Assembly (NCBI GenBank): GCA_963649395.1
Contig: CAVJHW010000097.1
Location: 1 to 9,710, forward strand
Origin: Scatomonas sp963649395
Lineage (GTDB): Bacteria; Bacillota; Clostridia; Lachnospirales; Lachnospiraceae
Length of the DNA stretch: 9,710 nucleotides
Direction of reading: 5' to 3'
The position numbers were made by a program, and so were the translations under genes. The notes under the pieces were generated by a model. It did no database searches and was not told the origin of the DNA. It worked only from the letters and a program-made list of their open reading frames with translations. This document shows, piece after piece, positions 5,845-9,710 of this stretch. Within the stretch, counting starts at the first letter, position 1, and each line of letters begins with the position of its first letter.

Positions 5845-6606
5845 CTAGTACAGCACCTTGGACAGGAATTCTCTCAGGCGGGGATGCTTGGGATTGGCAA
5901 AGAATTCCTGGGGGGAACTCTCTTCCTGGATCTGCCCGTCATTGATGAACATCACCCGGGTTCCCACCTCTCGGGCAAATCCCATCTCATGGGTCACCAC
6001 CACCATGGTCATGCCGGATTGAGCCAGCTCCTTCATGATGGCCAACACCTCTCCTACCATCTCCGGATCCAGAGCGGAGGTAGGCTCATCAAAGAGCATA
6101 ACATCCGGTTCCATGGCCAAGGCTCTTGCGATGGCCACCCGCTGCTTCTGACCCCCGGACAGACGGTTGGGATATTCCCCCGCCTTTTCCGGAAGCCCCA
6201 CCCTCTCCAGCAGCTCCATGGCCTTGCACTCCGCCTCTGCCTGGGACATTTTCCCCAATTTCACCGGCGCCAGGGTGATATTCTTCATCACCGTCATGTG
6301 GGGAAAGAGGTTAAATTGCTGAAAAACCATCCCCATCTTCTGCCGGTGCAGGTTGATATCCGTTTTGGTATTGGTAATGTCTACGCCCTCAAAATAAATA
6401 TGGCCGCCGGTGGGTCTCTCCAGCAGATTCAGGGAGCGCAGGAAGGTGGACTTGCCGGAACCGGAGGGACCTACGATCACCACTACCTCTCCCTTGCGAA
6501 TCTGGGTGGAAATTCCATCCAGAACCACATGGGCCCCGAAGGCCTTTCTCAGATCGGAAACCCCTATCAGCACCTCATCTTGTATCACGATGTCTTCGCT
6601 GCTCAC
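5845..6606 (-). CDS. polar amino-acid ABC transporter ATP-binding protein
   Basis: Energises import by the neighbouring permease; PAAT family (GlnQ/HisP type). The 253 residues contain Walker A GPSGSGKST (46-54), Q-loop FQQFNLFPHMTV (95-106), signature LSGGQKQR (149-156), Walker B VMLFDEPTSALD (169-180) with catalytic Glu174, and the switch His in VVTHEMGFAREV (203-214). HRQKMGMVFQQFNLF is characteristic of amino-acid importers. The GTG start at 6606 has AAAGGAGG 10 bases upstream. The first 32 bases overlap the end of the permease gene, which suggests translational coupling. Substrate (Gln, Cys, His, Arg and so on) cannot be told from the ATPase. No terminator was seen after the stop. Confidence 0.97.
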   Translation of the reverse strand: MSSEDIVIQDEVLIGVSDLRKAFGAHVVLDGISTQIRKGEVVVIVGPSGSGKSTFLRSLNLLERPTGGHIYFEGVDITNTKTDINLHRQKMGMVFQQFNLFPHMTVMKNITLAPVKLGKMSQAEAECKAMELLERVGLPEKAGEYPNRLSGGQKQRVAIARALAMEPDVMLFDEPTSALDPEMVGEVLAIMKELAQSGMTMVVVTHEMGFAREVGTRVMFINDGQIQEESSPQEFFANPKHPRLREFLSKVLY

Positions 6607-7297
6607 CGCTTCTCAGCCTCCTTTCCAACCGTGCCAACAAACTTACCAAAATGGTTACGATCACCAGATAAATAGCTGCCACTCCCAGGAGGGGCATCAT
6701 CTGATCATAGGTTTGACTGCGGATGATATCGCCGGATTTGGTCAAATCCATCATTCCCACATATCCACAGATAGAAGTCTCCTTCAAAAGAGTAATGAAT
6801 TCGTTGCCCAGGGCCGGAAGGACATTCTTGAAGGCCTGGGGTAGAATAATACTTGTCATGGTCTGGAAAAAGTTCAGTCCCAGAGACCGACCGGCCTCTG
6901 TCTGACCCATATCCAGAGACATAATGCCGGAACGGACGGTCTCTGCCACGTAGGCCCCGGAATTGATGCCAAAGGCCAGGATAATCACCAGAATCTTAAC
7001 CGTATTCGGGGAGGTAAATACACCGAAATACCAGATCATCACCTGGACCAGCACCGGGGTTCCCCGGATAACCGTCAGATAAACCTTGGCAATGACATTC
7101 AATATCCTCAGAATGATCCCCGGCCGATCCGCCTTATCATGGGAGGAACGGATAATAGCCAGGACAAAGCCGATAACAATTCCCAACAATACAGCGAAAA
7201 ACGTAATGATCAAGGTATTCTTCAGACCATTGACGATATACATATAGCGCTGTTTCTCTATAAAGTCCTGTGTAAAATGCTCAATGAACCAGTTCAA
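6575..7297 (-). CDS. polar amino-acid ABC transporter permease
   Basis: Membrane subunit of the importer, HisM/GlnP family, 240 residues. Hydrophobic segments fall near 24-49, 62-77, 82-95, 100-118 and 203-222. VIRGTPVLVQ (76-85) is the family hallmark. The EAA loop EAGRSLGLNFFQTMTSIILPQAF (134-156, conserved G140 and LP) contacts the ATPase. The TTG start at 7297 follows AAAGG at 8 bases. It lies 213 bp after the binding-protein gene, across a repeat with hairpins, and overlaps the ATPase gene by 32 bp. With a single permease gene present, the channel is presumably a homodimer. Confidence 0.96.
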   Translation of the reverse strand: MNWFIEHFTQDFIEKQRYMYIVNGLKNTLIITFFAVLLGIVIGFVLAIIRSSHDKADRPGIILRILNVIAKVYLTVIRGTPVLVQVMIWYFGVFTSPNTVKILVIILAFGINSGAYVAETVRSGIMSLDMGQTEAGRSLGLNFFQTMTSIILPQAFKNVLPALGNEFITLLKETSICGYVGMMDLTKSGDIIRSQTYDQMMPLLGVAAIYLVIVTILVSLLARLERRLRSGEQRRHRDTR

Positions 7298-7320
7298 CTT
7301 GCTTACCTTTCATTCATCGT

Positions 7321-7430
7321 GGCGGCGGCTGCAGGACCACGCTGGCGCAAGACAGCCGACTTTCCAGTGTAATGGTGCGGAACAATGTGCAGCAAGGGAG
7401 TTTACAAGAGTCCGGGACAAGAGATGAGGC
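7321..7430 (+). repeat. dispersed structured repeat, copy between binding protein and permease
   Basis: This stretch aligns with 9396-9499 in the same orientation at roughly 70 percent with few gaps. Both open with GGCGGCG, then a stem-loop, then GGTGCGG(A/G)ACAATG, then a (C/G)TTT.(A/C)AAG-type block and CGG(G)ACA. The first stem is GGCTG/CAGCC here (7327-7331 with 7353-7357) and GACTGC/GCAGTC there: a G-C pair in one copy is an A-T pair in the other, so pairing is kept. It fills the 213-bp spacer of the transporter operon. Confidence 0.65.
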
Positions 7431-7468
7431 TGCAGTTCGCCTATCTAACGTCTCTGCAGCCCCCATCT
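7422..7468. repeat. long hairpin in the transporter operon spacer
   Basis: GGCTGCAG (7428-7435) pairs perfectly with CTGCAGCC (7454-7461), extended by AGATG/CATCT after a one- to two-base mismatch, around an 18-base loop. No T-run follows on the minus strand. A hairpin between a binding-protein gene and its permease commonly protects the upstream mRNA and lowers downstream expression. Confidence 0.6.
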
Positions 7469-7482
7469 GACTTTCCGTCCCC

Positions 7483-7505
7483 GTGACACCGCCACCGGGC
7501 GGCAC
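7483..7505 (-). promoter_or_regulatory. GC-rich stem-loop just after the binding-protein gene
   Basis: CCGCC and GGCGG with a 4-base loop, extended by GTG/CAC, lie about 6 bases past the binding-protein stop codon. There is no T-run, so it fits an mRNA-stabilising or attenuating stem-loop better than a full terminator. Such a structure would raise the ratio of lipoprotein to membrane components. Confidence 0.5.
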
Positions 7506-7510
7506 CATAT

Positions 7511-8416
7511 TTACTTCTTTACAATAATCACCTGCTTGGCAGTAGCATAGGAATCTGTAAAATCAACATTTTCCAGTCTGTCCTCGGTAACGGTCATACC
7601 TGCCACTCCCATGTCTGCCTTACCGGAGGTCACTGCCATAATGATGGAATCGAATTCCATATTGTCAATCTTCAGCTCCATGCCCAGCTTGTCAGCGATG
7701 GCATGGGCGATATCCGCATCAATTCCTACCACATCCTCACCGTCCAGGGATTCATAGGGCGGGAATTCTGCATTGGTAGCCATAACCAGAGTTCCGTTGG
7801 AGCGATCTACATCATCGGCGGATCCATAGGAAGCCTGATCTGCGTCATCTCCGATCCAGTGACTCATGATCTCCTCCAGGGTTCCGTCCTCTTCCAGCTC
7901 CTTCAAGGCCTTATTGATCTTGTCCTTCAATTCCGTATTATCCTTGGATACGCAGATGGCATAATCCTCCTCCTCGAAGGGCTCATCCAGAATCTTAAGG
8001 TCATCATTCTCTGAAACAAAGACCTTGGCAGGCTCGTTGTCAATAATCACGCAGTCCAGCTTGCCCTGCTTCAGGGACATAACTGCATCCACACCCTTGT
8101 TGAAGCGCTCTACGGTAGTTCCCTCGGACTCCAGATCCGTAGCCAGGATATCTCCCGTGGTTCCGGTCTGTACACCGATCTTCTTGCCCGGCAGGTCGTC
8201 CTTGCTGGTTACCGCTCCGGAGGCCTCTGCATCAGAAGATGAGGCGGCAGAGGAGGCGGAAGAACTGGTGCCAGCTTCTGCGGAGGATGCGGAAGCAGAG
8301 GATGCACTGCTCTCTGCTGCCTTGTCGGACTTGTCTGTGCTGCTTCCGCAGGCGGCCATAGACAGGACGCAGGCAGCGGAAAGCATGAGTGCTGCGAATT
8401 TCTTCATTCTTTTCAT
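7511..8416 (-). CDS. amino-acid-binding lipoprotein with permuted lobe order
   Basis: Substrate-binding component of the importer, anchored outside the membrane. The 301 residues start with a lipoprotein signal (lipobox MAAC, acylated Cys23) and a Ser/Ala/Glu-rich linker (about 30-68). In ordinary family 3 binding proteins the lobe starting ATNAEFPPY comes first and the lobe starting GKKVGVQ.GTTG second. Here the order is reversed: SKDDLPGKKIGVQTGTTG (71-88), LDCVIIDNEPA (120-130) and LKELEEDGTLEEIMSHWIG (171-189), then a linker, then LVMATNAEFPPYES (210-223), GIDADIAHAIADKLG (231-245), SGKADMGVAGMTVTEDRLENVDFTDSY (264-290) and a terminal VIIVKK. Arg280 and Asp126 match the usual carboxylate and amino ligands. 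Full two-lobe content suggests a functional permuted protein. ATG at 8416 follows a GGGAGAGAG site. Confidence 0.95.
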   Translation of the reverse strand: MKRMKKFAALMLSAACVLSMAACGSSTDKSDKAAESSASSASASSAEAGTSSSASSAASSSDAEASGAVTSKDDLPGKKIGVQTGTTGDILATDLESEGTTVERFNKGVDAVMSLKQGKLDCVIIDNEPAKVFVSENDDLKILDEPFEEEDYAICVSKDNTELKDKINKALKELEEDGTLEEIMSHWIGDDADQASYGSADDVDRSNGTLVMATNAEFPPYESLDGEDVVGIDADIAHAIADKLGMELKIDNMEFDSIIMAVTSGKADMGVAGMTVTEDRLENVDFTDSYATAKQVIIVKK

Positions 8417-8467
8417 AACTCTCTCCCTCGGTTGTCATTCTTTTTCTGTGCTTTCATGCACAAGGAT

Positions 8468-8495
8468 ATTATAGCAGTATTTTACAGAAAAACAA
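8468..8495 (-). promoter_or_regulatory. ABC transporter operon promoter
   Basis: A perfect -10 TATAAT (8473-8468) preceded by TGC (extended -10), and a -35 TTGTTT (8495-8490) 16 bases upstream. The start would lie about 45 bases before the binding-protein ATG. A small TGTGC/GCACA hairpin lies in the 5' leader at 8443-8458. Confidence 0.75.
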
Positions 8496-8502
8496 GAACA
8501 TT

Positions 8503-8526
8503 TTTGCGAACGGGCATTTTCGCAAA
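8503..8526. promoter_or_regulatory. inverted repeat upstream of the transporter promoter
   Basis: TTTGCGAA (8503-8510) and TTCGCAAA (8519-8526) form a perfect 8-bp inverted repeat with an 8-base centre, ending about 8 bases upstream of the -35 box. Position and dyad symmetry fit a binding site for a dimeric activator or repressor. It also abuts the palindromic element at 8532, so it could be part of that insertion. Confidence 0.5.
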
Positions 8527-8531
8527 CGGAC

Positions 8532-8793
8532 GGGAGGAGGCGGGGGTGGGCAGGGGCCCAGTCCGACAGGCTGGGCTTCAGCTTGAAGAAATACTAACCG
8601 GCCATTGGCTACTACAGAAGGGCACCGGGCAAATTCAGCCGAAAGCTGATGCTTTCGCCTTCAGTTGCCCTTTCCGTCCGGGCTTGTAACCCGGACTACA
8701 GCCCTTCTTCCGAAGCCACTGCCCGCTAAGTATTTCTAATCAAGCTTGCAGAGGCCTGTCTACCTGCACCCCTGCCCACCCCCGCCTCCTCCC
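8532..8793 (-). mobile_element. 262-bp palindromic MITE-like structured element, copy A
   Basis: The 402-bp gap between the transporter operon and cdd is mostly this element. Its ends, 8532-8556 and 8769-8793, are perfect 25-bp inverted repeats (starting GGGAGGAGGC). The arms stay similar to about 90 bp each, then enclose two inner hairpins, giving a cloverleaf-like fold. Read on the minus strand the inner hairpins are GTCCGGG/CCCGGAC (8676-8696) and a 44-base hairpin capped by ATCA (8627-8670). No ORF is present and no target-site duplication is obvious. Bases 8626-8749 match 9587-9710 in opposite orientation over 124 positions without gaps, about 89 percent identical. Non-autonomous MITE or structured RNA repeat are the main options. 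Confidence 0.75.
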
Positions 8794-8818
8794 TGACAAT
8801 TCCAGGCGGAAATCGGAA

Positions 8819-9253
8819 TTAATCTTGTATCAGCTGCTCGGCGCTAAAGCTGTAGGGGAGGAGTTCTCCTAGGGTATGCAGTTCATATCTATCCTCACTT
8901 TCCACAAAAAGGATGGGGAAATCGGGCTTGCAGAATTCTTTTATGACTTGTCTGCATACGCCACAGGGGGCGATGGCTCCGGCTCCATGGAAACCACCGG
9001 TGACTGCCAGCGCCTGAAAATGTCGATACCCCTCACTGACAGCCTTGAAAATAGCTGTCCGCTCTGCACACATGGAGGGACCATAGGCCGCATTCTCAAT
9101 ATTGCAGCCGGTATATATCTCCCCTTCTTCCGTCAATAAAGCCGCCCCCACCTTGAATTTCGAGTAAGGACTATAGGAAAGCTGCGCCGCCTTCAACGCC
9201 TCCGCCGCCAACCTGCGAAAAACTTCCGCCCGATCTTCTACTTCTCTCTCCAA
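8819..9253 (-). CDS. cdd: cytidine deaminase
   Basis: Deaminates cytidine and deoxycytidine to uridine and deoxyuridine in pyrimidine salvage; cytosolic and, in this small class, tetrameric with Zn held by three Cys. The 144-residue product has YSPYSKFKVGAAL (27-39), GCNIENAAYGPSMCAERTA (49-67; Zn ligand Cys62, catalytic Glu64) and PCGVCRQ (96-102; Cys97 and Cys100). The Zn site is intact. The TTG start at 9253 has AAAGGAG 8 bases upstream; a closer ATG is out of frame. An AATTCC/GGAATT stem overlaps the end of the gene but lacks a T-run. Upstream is repeat DNA with no clear promoter. Often found with deoC, pdp or era, but no such neighbour is visible. Confidence 0.97.
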   Translation of the reverse strand: MEREVEDRAEVFRRLAAEALKAAQLSYSPYSKFKVGAALLTEEGEIYTGCNIENAAYGPSMCAERTAIFKAVSEGYRHFQALAVTGGFHGAGAIAPCGVCRQVIKEFCKPDFPILFVESEDRYELHTLGELLPYSFSAEQLIQD

Positions 9254-9276
9254 TATACCATCTCCTTTCGCTACTT

Positions 9277-9300
9277 ACTTTGAAAGCCCCGGACGGCAGA
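9277..9300 (+). repeat. 24-bp direct repeat, copy 1
   Basis: Begins ACTTTGAAAGCC and matches 9476-9499 at 21 of 24 positions in the same orientation. The pair brackets about 200 bp of hairpin-rich DNA upstream of cdd. The second copy belongs to the dispersed repeat at 9396-9499, so this may be the tail of another, truncated unit. Confidence 0.65.
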
Positions 9301-9303
9301 CAT

Positions 9304-9397
9304 AAGCTGGGGGATGCTCGCATACCACAGCTTGTGGATATCGGACGGGCAAGCCGGTATCGACAAGTAGCCCGATAGGGCGGATTGTTGATACCGG
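9304..9397. repeat. two hairpins upstream of cdd
   Basis: Hairpin one (9304-9333) pairs AAGCTG with CAGCTT around an inner ATGC/GCAT stem. Hairpin two (9354-9397) has 13-base arms beginning CCGGTATC and ending GATACCGG, 12 perfect pairs plus one G-T wobble, enclosing an inner GCCC-GATA-GGGC hairpin. It is very stable but has no T-run on either side. On the minus strand both could lie in a cdd leader. Confidence 0.7.
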
Positions 9398-9499
9398 CGG
9401 CGACTGCGGGAGCACGTAGTGCGGAGCAGTCGGCTTTCATGCGTAGTGGTGCGGGACAATGCCCAGCATGGGGGGACTTTGAAAGCCTCGGACAGCGGA
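9396..9499 (+). repeat. dispersed structured repeat, copy upstream of cdd
   Basis: Homologue of 7321-7430. Its first stem is GACTGC (9402-9407) with GCAGTC (9426-9431) around an inner GCAC-GTA-GTGC hairpin, followed by GGTGCGGGACAATG and the ACTTTGAAAGCC block. Shared CAGTCGGC and CGG.ACAAT motifs link it to the dtd leader. The 457-bp stretch 9254-9710 contains only this and the other repeats listed; I see no gene. Confidence 0.65.
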
Positions 9500-9540
9500 T
9501 GCACCGATGGGCAATCCCCTTCCCCGTTTGACGATACACA

Positions 9541-9710
9541 GGCCGGAGGCGGTGCTGGGGCAGGTGCGGCAGGGAGGCAGGCCTCCGCAAGCTTAATTAG
9601 AGACACTTGGCGGGCTGAGGCTCCGGAAGAAGGGCTGTAGCCCGGGCCTCAAGCCCGGGCGGAAAGGGCAACCGAAGGCGAAAGCATCAGCTTTCGGCTG
9701 AGTTTGCCCG
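9541..9710 (+). mobile_element. MITE-like structured element, copy B (cut by window end)
   Basis: Second copy of the element at 8532-8793, in opposite orientation and truncated by the window edge. Homology is strong from 9587 (GCAAGCTT) to 9710 and weaker back to about 9541, where the terminal repeat is degenerate. Inner hairpins are GCCCGGG/CCCGGGC (9640-9646 with 9654-9660) and the 44-base hairpin 9666-9709. Both carry double changes relative to copy A that keep pairing. The left boundary is approximate. Confidence 0.7.

Noticed and set aside
4196..5848. A 550-codon open frame on the plus strand opposite gpmI
   Set aside because: It is antisense to a full-length gpmI with all catalytic motifs, runs through the tandem array, has no family features and no ribosome site. 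It reflects codon bias of gpmI.
5653..6675. Plus-strand 340-codon frame opposite the ABC ATPase
   Set aside because: It is antisense to a motif-perfect ATPase, and its start translates the 11-bp repeats in a Cys/Ser/Leu-rich low-complexity run.
8627..8670. Kink-turn motif in the 44-base hairpin
   Set aside because: Adjacent G-A and A-G mismatches are present, but the internal loop is symmetric and lacks the three-base bulge of a standard kink-turn.

Overview
The window reads as chromosomal DNA of a low-to-mid GC Firmicute, most likely a gut-type Clostridia/Lachnospiraceae. This rests on AGGAGG-type ribosome binding sites, a Ser/Ala-rich lipoprotein linker, a one-piece tmRNA beside smpB, and sigma-A style promoters. 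No database search was possible, so the family call is inference. Every convincing protein gene is on the minus strand; the only plus-strand unit I support is a small RNA.

Layout from low to high coordinates (genes read right to left). ssrA/tmRNA (14-360) and smpB (517-987) form the trans-translation pair. secG (1173-1415) has its own promoter and a strong terminator. A membrane-anchored CapA-family protein (1531-2961) and dtd (3121-3561) follow. The gap 3562-4033 holds a structured dtd leader and a plus-strand transcription unit with two tandem promoters, a 54-nt internal duplication, a possible 25-codon ORF and a perfect terminator. gpmI (4034-5590) is preceded by an 11-bp tandem array (5643-5784). 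A polar amino-acid ABC importer lies in the order binding lipoprotein (7511-8416), permease (6575-7297), ATPase (5845-6606). cdd (8819-9253) closes the gene list.

The binding protein has its two lobes in reversed order relative to the usual family 3 solute-binding protein. This looks like a circular permutation with both lobes' ligand motifs kept.

The intergenic DNA is unusually rich in structured repeats. A 262-bp near-palindrome with 25-bp perfect terminal inverted repeats (8532-8793) has a second copy entering the window's right edge (9541-9710). The two copies differ by base-pair-preserving double changes in two separate stems, which points to selection on folded nucleic acid. A second, more diverged family of hairpin-bearing repeats appears at about 1069, 3614, 7321 and 9396.

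Functionally the genes are housekeeping (ribosome rescue, Sec export, D-aminoacyl-tRNA editing, glycolysis, pyrimidine salvage) plus one amino-acid importer. The unusual content is the permuted binding protein, the isolated small RNA and the repeat families.
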